DNA from: Allium sativum
Lineage: Eukaryota > Streptophyta > Magnoliopsida > Asparagales > Amaryllidaceae
Direction of reading: 5' to 3'
Length of the DNA stretch: 64,000 nt
NCBI GenBank assembly: GCA_030737875.1
Contig: CM060911.1
Coordinates: 97,670,599 to 97,734,598, forward strand
Part shown: in pieces, positions 36,086 to 46,171 of the stretch
Layout of the letters: the number at the start of each line of letters is the position of its first letter
Position numbering within the stretch: position 1 is the stretch's first letter
The notes under the pieces: model-generated
What the model was told of the DNA's origin: nothing
Database searches by the model: none
What the model saw: the letters and a program-made list of their open reading frames with translations, nothing else
Position numbers and translations under genes: made by a program

Positions 36086-38233
36086 ATTAAATTAAATCGA
36101 ATAACGACGCTACAGTTCGTAAATTGAAATCGTAACTTCAAATGGTTAGTGTGGAAGATCCGACCGTCGGATTTTCCCAAAACTGGAACCGTTGGGTTCG
36201 TTTTGAAAAGACCTTCCTAATGATGTAAAATTTGTGAAGATCCAACGGTTAGATTTTCCTATATGTGTAAAACAAAATTAGTGGAAAGCAGCGCCAGTGC
36301 GTCGACACGACCTGAAACGTCGTTTAATTAAATATGGCCGTTTTAAATTAAATAAAATTGGCGATATATCGTTATTAAGTGCTATAGACGATATAGAGTG
36401 AAAATAAACCAATTTTGTTGTGTTTGCTTGATATGTGATGGTTGAATGTATTTGACGTGAAAATTATAACTAAATAACTGAAATGTGAATGTTGAATAGT
36501 TCAACCCTGTGATTAATTGGTTTGAAAATCTAAATATACGTGGGTTATTTAAAAAGGCCGAGTTTATCTCATTTCAAATAATCGATCGACGTTGAGAAGT
36601 CGAAGAGTCGAAGACGACTGAAGACCGACGATCTCCACGTTGGATGGATGGGCGCTACTGATGCTCGTGATTGGAGTAGCTACCATGAAGGAATTGAAGT
36701 AGTAGCCGTCCAAACATAGTGTTGATTGTACGGATATGCGAGGAATTGGTGCCTCCGGTTTCGTTCAGACCCAGAACGGACTTGTAAATGGACTGTGTGT
36801 CTGACATTGGATTTTGTTCTGTGTTGATTGATCTCTGTTAAATATATATCTGTTTGGCGGCAGAGAATTTATTCTCTTGCTTAACGCCCTTCTCTGAGAC
36901 GTACGAGCTTAGAGGTTATGTATTGACAGAAATCAGTCGCATGGAGTGGATTGCCTGTGTGGCACGCCTAAGTGGCATACGATCAAGGCTTCTGTTGCAA
37001 AGCAATGTCTTGTGGTTGATGATCAAAGCATGGTCTGTGTGACTAGCTTTGTGTATAACGTGAATTCGTGAGCCTCACACCCCGGTATGAGTCAAAAACG
37101 GGAGAAGGACCCAAGGAGTGCATGACGTTTCTTTCTAGCTATGGTGGTGTCAGTGACCTCCCAGCCCTGATATTTATATCTTTTTCACCTGTGTGGTTGT
37201 TGGAATGCGAGGCGCCTCGATTATAGGTCTGTAAGGACCGAGAAACGTGTGTTCAGGAATTGCCAATCCTCAAAAGTAAGAGAGGACCGGCCTTGGAGGA
37301 TCCAGGGGATTGCTGTGTGCGGTCCTGGGACATTTGCTAGAGTGTCTCGAACGGAGAGGAGCTTGCCCCTTGCCTCGACTCATGAAGGAATCCAATTTCC
37401 AATACGATACGTGCGGTTGTGATTGTATTACTAGTACGGCGACATAGTAGATGGTAGCTATGCCGCCTAGGATTGATATTTATGATTGAATTTGCTTTTG
37501 AAACATATATGCACTAGTAATAATATCAAACACCCTTGTTTAATTCGTATGAAGCATCTTTGGCCATTATAAGGTAAAAACTCTATCCTCCGGCTTGCGT
37601 TGCATTGTGTGATGGGACCTGAGTCTTATAATGGCTTCATTTTAGAAAAAGCATTGCGTTGATTTAATCGTTTGTTTTATCTCATGCACTAGCACTCATT
37701 GGAGTAAACCCGTTCCGCGAAAGTGGCGTGGTCCTTTGATTTGCTTTATTATTGTTGTTAATAAGTTGAATGGATTTCTCATACCAGTCCCATGACTGAC
37801 TCGTAGTTTGTTTCACCTTGCAAACTCGGGTGCCCTTATTTTCACACGGGCAGCCTAGTTACAGGTTTCTGACGCACCTTTTGGCTCATGGCGAGGCTTG
37901 ACTACACCGTGCTGACTTGGATTTTCTCCGCCATTATTGTATCTATATTATGATTCCGCTATTGGCGATGTAGACTGATATTCCTTTTGTGTACTCTTTA
38001 TGTATGATTCCGCCTCAGGCGATGGTGACTGATTATGTATCATTATGCACTAAGTTGTATCCTGTACAGTGCTTCTCTGATGTGATGTTATCTATATGAT
38101 TCCGCTGTCATATGTGTGTAAATTATTCTATTTTCTGTTTATGCTATTCTCTGTGATCTGCTAATGATGATTAATGTGTTATATTCCAATGATTATCCTT
38201 AACACCGTGTCACGGGGTTTTGGGATCGTCACA

Positions 38234-38238
38234 GGCAC
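38234..38238. repeat. Target-site duplication of solo LTR D, right copy
   Basis: GGCAC, identical to 32588-32592, directly after ..CGTCACA. Confidence 0.95.
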
Positions 38239-38901
38239 CTGGTTGGTAAGTTAAATTACTTATGTGTCACGAGACCCGATATAGCATACTCTGTTAGTGT
38301 GGTTAGTCAGTACATATCACAACCGACTATACAACATTGGAATGCACTCAATCAAATATTTTGTTATCTCAAGGGGACTGTAGGATAGGGACTAATGTAT
38401 ACAAATAATGGTCATCAAGACATTGAAAGCATCAGTGATGCTGACTGGGCTGGATCGAAAGAAGATAGAAGGTCGACGTCTGGATTCTGTGTGTTTGTAG
38501 GAGGAAATCTTGTATCATGGAAGAGCAAGAAGCAACTAGTAGTGGCTCGGTCAAGTGCAGAAGCTCAATACCGTGCCATGGCTAACACCATATGTGAGAT
38601 AATGTGGATTAGACATTTGATGACTGAGCTTAGTTTTAAATTAGAAAAACCAGCAATATTATAGTGTGACAATCAAGTCGCTATACATATCGCATCAAAC
38701 CCGGTATTTCATGAGCGAACAAAGCATATAGAAGTAGACTGTCATTTTGTCAGAGATAAAATACAAGAAGGAGTGATTGAAACAAAGTTTGTGTAGACAG
38801 GAGAACAAGTGGCAGATTTATTCACAAAAGCATTGAACGACTCTCGAATGAAATATTTGTGCAGCAAGTTGGGAATGAAGAACATGTATTCTCCAACTTG
38901 A
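38239..38901 (+). pseudogene. Ty1/copia RNase H fragment (element G), broken
   Basis: Resumes the copia frame after solo LTR D with LVGKLNYLCVTRPDIAYSVS, then the RNase H domain: DADWAGSKEDRRSTSGFCVF (catalytic Asp), VSWKSKKQ, ARSSAEAQYRAMA (catalytic Glu), [20 protein letters not shown] and the terminal VADLFTKAL. The natural stop is TGA at 38899-38901. In-frame stops interrupt it in the stretch before 38395, after KPAIL (about 38662) and after ETKFV (about 38794). Spacing to the polypurine tract is normal. The motif wording resembles the Ale/Retrofit group, but I do not assign the clade firmly. Confidence 0.9.
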
Positions 38902-38908
38902 GGGGGAG
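38898..38908 (+). other. Polypurine tract of copia element G
   Basis: TTGAGGGGGAG directly before TGTTATTGG, the usual copia arrangement. It overlaps the end of the RNase H frame. Confidence 0.85.
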
Positions 38909-39083
38909 TGTTATTGGAGAGGAGTGAGATTCTTATTTAGGTTGCTATTCAGTTATGTGTTTGTGCATTGTTATGTTGTACGCTTATTGGGCTATGTACG
39001 TTATTGAGCCCAGCTTTACACGTCATGGTTTAAATTGGCTTTTCCCCCTCTTTTTTTGATTAACTTAAGAAGATAATAAAACA
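38909..39083 (+). repeat. 3' LTR of copia element G (end uncertain)
   Basis: Starts TGTTATTGGAGAGG right after the polypurine tract. The best TG..CA end is ..AATAAAACA at 39083, giving about 175 bp, short but typical of small copia LTRs. Sequence alignable to remnant H becomes clear only from about 39115, so the true end could lie anywhere from 39083 to 39115. Confidence 0.55.
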
Positions 39084-40135
39084 ATATTTCCATGGCGTCT
39101 GATATATTCCCAATTATGTAAATTTAATATATATTAATAGTCTTCCTCCACGGAAGCTCACTACAATTATTACCAAATTGAATTCCATTCCATTCCATTC
39201 CAATTTAATATATTAAATTGGAAAACTTTACTTTGGAAAATTCCATTAATCTTAATTAAAAGATTTATAAATTCCAAATAACATTTCACTATTAATCGGG
39301 TTAAAGAACAAATGTCTTTAAAAACATAGTTCACGATAAACCCAATTAACATTCCATTTTATTCCAATTTATTAAATATAACTGGAAACTCTACTAATCT
39401 TAATTAAAAGATTTATTATTTTCACACGGGATTTATGTACAGTGTTATTTAAGACACCATTCACGACAAACACTAAATCCAATTTGATATTAAATACAAG
39501 GCTCTAAACAGAAATTATATCGGCTTATATTCAATATCAAATTCTGAAACAAACACATATCGTATGGGGAATAACGATATATATCTACCTTCCAAATTCC
39601 TCCACAATATCTATATAGTCACGAAATCCAATATCGAAATATTCCGGAAATGATTTCTATTCAAATCCATTCCAATTCATATATTGGAAAATTCTGGTTA
39701 GATTAAAACCATTCTTAAACCCAATTTATTTATGGATTATTTTTCTAGTTAATCACTAGTTCATTTTGATAAAAATATATTTTTTCTTTACAAAATTGGA
39801 ATTTTTCATCCAAATCCTTTCCAAATCATTTATTATGATTTTACACTAATTATTAATATTTTTAATAATTTTATCAAGGCCCGTATAGTTGGTTTCCAAT
39901 AACGGCCATCGAACTACATCCATAGCGACCCTTTCCGAATTTGATTTGGACATAATTCCAAATCCTACCCTTAGATTTCAAATCTCTTATATTTGTTGGA
40001 AAGCTCTTTTCGATACGAACCTAATGGTTCCGGTTTTAGGAGAATCCGACGGTCAGATCTCCCGTAATGTCAATGGCCGAAATTTGCAAACGGCCACGGC
40101 GCGGCACGTCGCGTTCTATTCAAGCCATTAATATA

Positions 40136-40195
40136 TAATATAATATAATATAATATAATATAATATAATATAATATAATATAATATAATATAATA
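40136..40195. repeat. (TAATA)12 pentanucleotide microsatellite
   Basis: Twelve perfect TAATA units. Other family LTRs have a short ATATATAATATATAT at this point, so this is a local expansion in remnant H. Confidence 0.95.
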
Positions 40196-40948
40196 TATAT
40201 TTCGTTTAAAACATATTTCATAAATTCGTTTTGAAAATGATTTCCAATTTCACTTCAATTGTAAATCAAAATTGAATACTCCTTACCGTTATAATATTTA
40301 AATGACAATATTTTAAAAAATATCAGATTTTGAAATCATTTCCTTTTTCGATATTCATTATAAAAATGAATAAAATCGATATAAATATCGTTCGCGTTAA
40401 AATGGTGCAAATCTAATCAACACGGCTTTACATACTTCAATATTTTCTTGTCCATCCAAAATCGGACATCAAAATCATATTTTAATCATTTACAGAATAT
40501 TATTTTAAAATATTTGTTATTTTAAAATATTTGTTCTTTCTGAATTGGAATCAGACACAGTCAATTACTATATAATGTTATTTATATGGATTTCATATAC
40601 AAAAGTACTCAACAATAATGATACACGGTCAACCATCACCAGAGTGCATTACACAACTGCATAAGCATTAAATATAAATAATTAACGCTTACAATAGTCT
40701 GTCAACCAATCGGTTGACATACAACTAAACAATTGGGATTAGTGTACGCCAAATATCATCCCAATACCCGTTTGGGGTTTCAACCAACAAATACTGAATA
40801 TTATTTGTGCAGTTAGGCGATGCGTAAAATTTATTGTCCAAATCAATATCAGTTAACTGGGTGTACATAAACAAATCGTCCGATTTGTAAATGAATATTT
40901 ATTTCAGGAGAATTTTATGTCGTTCATATATGCGTTAAAAATTATATT

Positions 40949-41173
40949 TTTAACGATAAAATATTTATTTCAACACTTGACTATTTTATATAGTTAATAC
41001 TTCCAATAAAAATGATAATTTTATCGTTAAAACATTTTATTCTACACATGAATATTTTATATATTACATATACACATTAAAAATTATATTTTTAATGAAT
41101 AAATATTTATTTCAAAAAAATTCGGCATTATAACGGCGCGATATTAGAACCAGAGTAATGTCTAGCATTACCC
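40949..41173. repeat. Left copy of a ~225-bp host duplication flanking element E
   Basis: The sequence from TTTTAACGATAAAATATTT to TCTAGCATTACCC is repeated with a few differences at about 49568-49793 on the other side of E. It is far longer than the 5 bp an integrase makes. Confidence 0.85.
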
Positions 41174-42672
41174 TGTAACACCCCACCTCCGTTAAGGTCA
41201 CTCACAAAGGGAATGCCTTAACGTTGGTGGAGCATTTTAGTAAACAGAACAGAAACTTACAAGACAGATAGAATAGTACTTGAAAAATTTATAACTTTAT
41301 TTCAACAGAAACCGAAATAAACTTGGTTACATCCTTTCAAATTACATTATCAGAATTCAAGTACAAAATATCAGTCTTGTACAAAAGCCTTCAAAATGCA
41401 TTGTTTAAAATCATAATCCCCATAGAACGGAAGCTATACAGAGCTAAGCCATACGTTAAGCACTTCAAGCAGAAGAAATCCGGATCAAGCTAAAGTATTC
41501 CCTCCTTGGATAACCTAGGGGGAAGCGGAAGAAAGGAGGCGAAACAACAAGGGTCAGACAAAAAGTATGGCAAGTCCAGTGATTTTCAGTTATGAACAGA
41601 TAATAATAACATGACATGAACATAAAACTAGATGAGAGATAACTGTAACAGGTGTAGCAGATAAAACAAAAGAACAGAATAACATAAGCTATTTCTTTAC
41701 ACTTCTCTACACTAATACTAGTTTAACAGGATTAGGTGTCACCCTAATGTCTAAACTAAAACAGAAGTGGGTACAGAATAATTTAACAGAAACAGAACGC
41801 TAATAATGGGCCTTTACTACCCGATCAGAAACAGACAGAAGCAGAAACAAATTAATCCCTACGGAAATAGAATGTAGAATTAGGTGTACACTAGTAATGG
41901 GCCTTTACCACCCGAACAGACGGTACCACACAGAAACAGACAGGTGTTACCACCCAACAGAAACAGATGGTACCAACAGAAACAGACAGAACTAAGTGTA
42001 CCCTAAAACCCTACCCCAAGCGATCGGCTCCCTAATACATAAATATCCTGTGTCGGCCCCATAGTTGGGTGTATCACTCCCTAAAGTGACAACCAATTGG
42101 CACAGACCTATTTACAGATGTCACGACGTATTACATCCTCAGAGGCAGACCGGGATCCATGCACGCACATGACCCGGTTGGAACGCACCATCAACACCCC
42201 TCGCCATTATCAGAATGAACCGCTTATAATTAGTTCAGTAAGCGTGCCCGGACCCTACCTACTATTGGGTCAAAGTTTTGATACCAGAAAGGGTTACTGA
42301 CTAATACGAGTCCCAAACAACAGATGACACAAGTGATTCCCCTCCTAACCTTGTGTCCCCAGACTAACAGATTTCTACAAATTTCAGACATACAAAATTT
42401 ATATTAACTAGTTCACAGTTCAGACAATCAAGTTAACAGGTTTTCAGACTAACGTATCAGATGTTCAGATTAACAGGCTTCAGATTAACTGGTTATAGAT
42501 TAACAGACTTATAGACTAACTGGTTACAGATTATCTAACTTTGTATTGGGCCTACGGATTCACGAAATGGGTTTATCAGATTCATTGGTCCAATTGGTTT
42601 AACATTACCCAACACGTTTTAGACATCATAATTATCTCAGATTTTCATTAATTAAATACTAATGCCCAAACC

Positions 42673-42872
42673 TCTCACATTGGACTGACAGTTTGCGGCT
42701 ACTGGTTAGGCCGGTTGGTTCCGGGCAGGTTTCTGTCGCAAACTGAGTCTAACCTCGGGTTTCAAGCACATTATGACTAACTTCTCACATTAGAACCGAT
42801 TATTTGCGACCACTGGAATATGCCGGGCGGTTCCGGGCAGAATTACGCCGCAAACTCATTCTAACCTCGAGT
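42673..42872. repeat. Tandem ~89-bp units inside the LTR of E
   Basis: Units 42673-42761 and 42784-42872 share CTCACATT, TTTGCG.C.ACTGG, GGTTCCGGGCAG, GCAAACT and TCTAACCTCG in the same order. Each unit has TTTGCG and CGCAAA-like arms that can pair. The sister LTR has the pair at about 47670-47869. Confidence 0.75.
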
Positions 42873-43019
42873 TAGCCATGTTTTATCTTTACGGCCAATT
42901 AATTAACGATTTACCATTTATACCCACGCCTAATATACATGCCAATTATTCATAACTATAGCCAATTCAGATTATGTCAATAACGGACTAATTATACCAA
43001 CTCAACAGATATAGCAGAT

Positions 43020-43210
43020 AACAAGTGTTTCAGATTAGGCGAGTTAACGAATTTAGCAGATTAAGCAAACTAGCAGATTTAGCACTTTCAACAGACTTAG
43101 CAGATGACAGATTTGGCAGATGAACAAATCTAGCAGACTAGGCAGTAGAGCAGAACTAGCAGATTAAGCAATATAACAGAACTAGCAGATTAGGCAATGT
43201 AACAAAACTA
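43020..43210. repeat. Degenerate AGCAGATTAGGCA repeats in the LTR of E
   Basis: Roughly a dozen imperfect 10-16 base units built on (T)AGCAGA and TTAGGCA. The sister copy is at about 48010-48225. Confidence 0.7.
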
Positions 43211-44020
43211 GCAAATTGGGTAAATATGACAGATTTAATCATTTCTTAATGTTTCACAAACATATCTTGCCTAATTATAAACCTTGCCTAAGTTCACATG
43301 CATAAATATTTGTCATGATTCACAATATGATTATATACCAAATATAGCCATCTATTACTATGCATGTCATATATCCCAAAGATCCCTTACTTAGGTGTTT
43401 ATTTACATTAATAGATGCCCTACTCTCATGTAAATCTTTATACCTAAGCCATGTTCTTTTTATCACAAATCATATGTTCAATACCCATTTATGTTATAAA
43501 TATAACATGTCCAGTCATATGTCTCAGATTTTGTTCTAGCTATAGTCCATGTTCTTTCCACAAATCAGTCACCTATTGGTCATGCCCAATTTATGCATCA
43601 TTCATTTTACTGTCCCAAATATTTTAGCGTAGGTTAATCTCTTATGAGATTGGCTCAGGCTCGCGGTAGCCTGGCTATAGAATAGAAAGAGGAAAAAGAT
43701 ACAAAATAAGATAGATCCAAACAGAACAGAACAGATATAACCTCAGATTCAGATTTATAATTCATGTCATAATCAGAATTAACGTTTATATCGGAAAATA
43801 ACTGCACCAGCCTTGATTGGATTAAAGAAAGAACTTTAGTTGTTGCAGAATTATTGCAGAAGCTTTAATCTCTAATTTGAATTGAATTGCTTAGGTTTAT
43901 GTTGATTAGCTTCTAGTTTTGATTCCAGCATAGTAGCAACGCCATTTTTATTTTTATTTAGAACAGAGGCAGAGAAGAAGAAGAATAGAATTGTGTGTAG
44001 AGGAGGCTAGGTCTTAGGGT

Positions 44021-44030
44021 GTATTTATAG
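44021..44030 (-). promoter_or_regulatory. TATA box in 3' LTR of E
   Basis: Minus strand CTATAAATAC, a near-ideal plant TATA box, followed about 30 bases later by a CT-rich leader (CCTCCTCTACACACAATTC). It implies a transcription start near 43990-44000 and a U3 of about 550 bp. The sister LTR has TTATAAATAC at 49019-49028. Confidence 0.7.
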
Positions 44031-44164
44031 GTGTAGGAACTCATTTCAGCCATCAGATTAACCCTAAAACCAATCCGGACCATCAAAATTCATCTTAGGG
44101 CTTCAAAAATGGGTTCTGGTCCACCCCGGGCCGACCAGGTCAACCTGTACAGAGGGGGTGGGGG

Positions 44165-44229
44165 GTCGACACTATAGTCGACTTGGGGGGGGGGGGGGCA
44201 GGTCGACTAGTGTCGACACTATGGTCGAC
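44165..44229. repeat. GTCGAC palindrome cluster with G-runs, 3' LTR of E
   Basis: GTCGAC at 44165-44170, 44177-44182, 44202-44207, 44212-44217 and 44224-44229, with a 14-base G run at 44185-44198. It lies about 135-210 bp upstream of the TATA box on the minus strand, within U3. The sister LTR has three GTCGAC (49162, 49192, 49202) and a 13-base G run (49150-49162). Confidence 0.85.
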
Positions 44230-44543
44230 CTGGGTCAGTCTGCTGAAATCTTGTTTTGGCCATATCTTGGTCATTCCGACTCTGATTTTCGAAAACTCAG
44301 ACTCTTTTTCGCGTATTTTTCCGAGAGCAACGCAATGGTGATGTCCATTTTACCTTATTCCTGATTCTTGAATTAGTTATCCTTATTTTACTATCTTTTT
44401 TGTTACATACATCGTTATCGAACTAATTTTTCTTCTCTTCCATGTATTAATTAATTCTTCTTATGCATCACCATTATTTACCCATCATAAGCATATTTTT
44501 ATATATTTTATTTTTAATTATATTAAAAATACGAGGTGTTACA

Positions 44544-44559
44544 TTCTCCCCTCCTTAAA
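44544..44559 (-). other. Polypurine tract of element E
   Basis: Minus strand TTTAAGGAGGGGAGAA directly before the LTR start TGTAACACC. Confidence 0.8.
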
Positions 44560-45650
44560 GGATTTCATCCCCGAAATCTTCAAGTTAAGAAGAATGTGTC
44601 CTACCATCCTATCATCCATCTACTCAATCACCAATCACAGGCATTCATTGTCCTTAAGAGATTTCTAATGTTGTATGAACATATGCAAGAAGTGTGTGTA
44701 TATGTTCCTTGTCTAATGCAAAGATCAGGCGGTCCACTGATTCAGTTGACCTCCTTAATGCGAATTATGCCAGTGCCATGAGTCCAACATGTATGCAATT
44801 TTCCTACTCGATACATATCATTTCTATATGAGTGCACAACCATTCATCCAAATGCAACATCCATGTGCTGATTCAATCATTTTGCATCCACAAAAATTGA
44901 AAATGCTCACACATCCATATGCAGTATGAGAGTGTTTTCGAGCCGATCTAGTGCCTAGTGTGTGTATATGCATCCGCGAGTAACCACTAGCAACCACTTG
45001 CATCCACTTGCAACCATCAAACATAACATGTCCCAAACACATGTTTACACCCATTAGTTTCTACCTAAAGTTCGAAGATTCGATCGATAGGATACAGTCG
45101 AATGATGGAAGCGAGTACAGATAAAACGAAGACTTGGTTCCCATTAGACATTGGTTGAGAAAATAATTCCCCTAAGTATCAACCCCGAAGACCGAAATCA
45201 ACATCAGATTGACACCCAGAGGATTACCCTCTTTAGACAATGTCAGAACTGGAAATCAGAATTATTCAGATATTTACAGACTACTGATACAGATCCGGTT
45301 CCCTAAGGATTCTTAGGAAGCTAAGCATGATAAAATCATATCCCACAAAACCTCAGAATGTATGCGTCATACTTGACACCTAACACAGATATATCTCAAA
45401 CCTCAATCTATCACAAACAGATTAATCATAACCCTTATGGGTTTGAGTCTAAAGTGGAATCAGAAACAATACTAGTATTAAAGTGCAGAGCATCGATTAT
45501 AGAATAAAAATACCAGAATCAGAAAGTGTTTTAACTCAACAATCAGATAAATAAATTAAACCTCCTACTGAAAGTTTTCCTAATCCTATCCTATCCACTA
45601 GCCTCGAGAGTGTTCGCCTTCCCTCCAGCAGTTGGTCCTGCCCTCTACCC
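44560..45650 (-). mobile_element. Internal domain of E, downstream of the gag remnant
   Basis: About 1.1 kb between gag remnant and polypurine tract. I see no RT, protease or integrase motif on either strand. There is a short stretch of repeated CATCC/CAACCACTTGCA words at about 44960-45020. It probably derives from deleted pol or unrelated filler. Confidence 0.6.
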
Positions 45651-46020
45651 TTGTCCTCTTTTCTTCAGACAGTCCCTAGTGAAGTGTCACATCTCACCAC
45701 AGTTGAAGCAAGTGCCCTTCTTTGGATCCACTTTCTTATCGTGTGTCCTATCCATGTCTCCCATGTACGTTCTCCATTCGTGACCTTCCACCAAAATGAA
45801 GCTTCATCCTTCATTAACCAAGCAGCTGGTTGAACCTTCCTCCCATCATCTATCTCAAAGGTACAAAAAATCCTCCACTTCATTCAGCCAACTTCTAGCC
45901 TCGACAACGTCTCAGTCTCATAAAGCGGTTTTCCGCCCATCGCACGGAAGTCCTTACATATCTTAGAAAAAGCATCTATACGCGGAGGAAGAGATTCAAA
46001 AAGGGAAAGAGGAAGGAATT
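45651..46020 (-). pseudogene. Decayed gag fragment of element E
   Basis: Minus-strand frames show gag features in the right order after the primer site: SKICKDFRAMGGKPLYETET (about 45985-45915), then ARSWLNEVEDF, then AAWLMKDEASFWWK (about 45828-45787), and finally a nucleocapsid zinc knuckle C-x2-C-x4-H-x4-C at 45669-45710. Within the knuckle a TGA (45687-45689) replaces the residue before His. At least two frameshifts separate these pieces, so no Gag could be made. Gag is the capsid protein that packages retrotransposon RNA. Its sole survival suggests E descends from a gag-only or recently deleted element. Confidence 0.75.
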
Positions 46021-46157
46021 CGAAACCAAGAATCGAAAGAAAGATATATGGTTTTTGGGGATTATGTTTTTTTTTTCAAAATAAGCTTTACTTTTGAAAA
46101 TACTTCCTTTTTAAAACATAGTTTTCAAAAACTTTTTATCAAATCTAGTAACCTTCA

Positions 46158-46169
46158 GCTCTGATACCA
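46158..46169 (-). other. Primer binding site of element E
   Basis: Reverse complement TGGTATCAGAGC, two bases from the LTR edge at 46172. Confidence 0.93.
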
Positions 46170-46171
46170 AG

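Larger units (their letters stand above)
32593..38233 (+). mobile_element. Solo LTR D, 5,641 bp, subfamily of element F
   Basis: TGTAATAACCCGG ... GGGATCGTCACA with perfect GGCAC duplications and no internal domain. Colinear with the F LTR along its whole length. Landmarks: U3 repeats (32765-33045), TGGGCC (33183-33188), an 18-base C run in a GC-rich leader (33344-33545), AT palindromes (33590-34170), TA run (34353-34398), hairpin 1 (34408-34426), CATGTGTTGA cluster (34740-35350), the block shared with A/B internal domains (35516-35735), duplicated GATCCGACC modules (35830-36290) and conserved 3' block. Frames are short or microsatellite-driven and I call no gene. Confidence 0.94.
39084..41173 (-). 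repeat. LTR remnant H, left part (giant-LTR family, minus strand)
   Basis: From about 39115 it is colinear with A's 5' LTR from about 13585 on: the same TTCCTCCAC start, the ATCGGCTTATATTCAATATC segment, the ATCCGACGGTCAGATCTCCCG palindrome region (about 40044) and CAGTTAGGCGATG. More diverged than other copies. It is cut by E at 41174 and resumes at 49539. The 80-codon plus frame at 39889 is not conserved. Confidence 0.82.
41174..44543 (-). repeat. 3' LTR of element E, 3,370 bp
   Basis: Colinear copy of 46172-49538. Contents: ACAGAAACAGA-rich stretch (about 41780-42000), CAGATTAAC-type degenerate repeats (42390-42540), an internal 111-bp-offset duplication (42673-42872), AGCAGATTAGGCA degenerate repeats (43020-43210), a TATA box (44021-44030) and a GTCGAC cluster (44165-44229). 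Frames such as 42097-42300 occur in both LTRs only because the LTRs are near-identical, and lie in repeat-like sequence. Confidence 0.92.
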
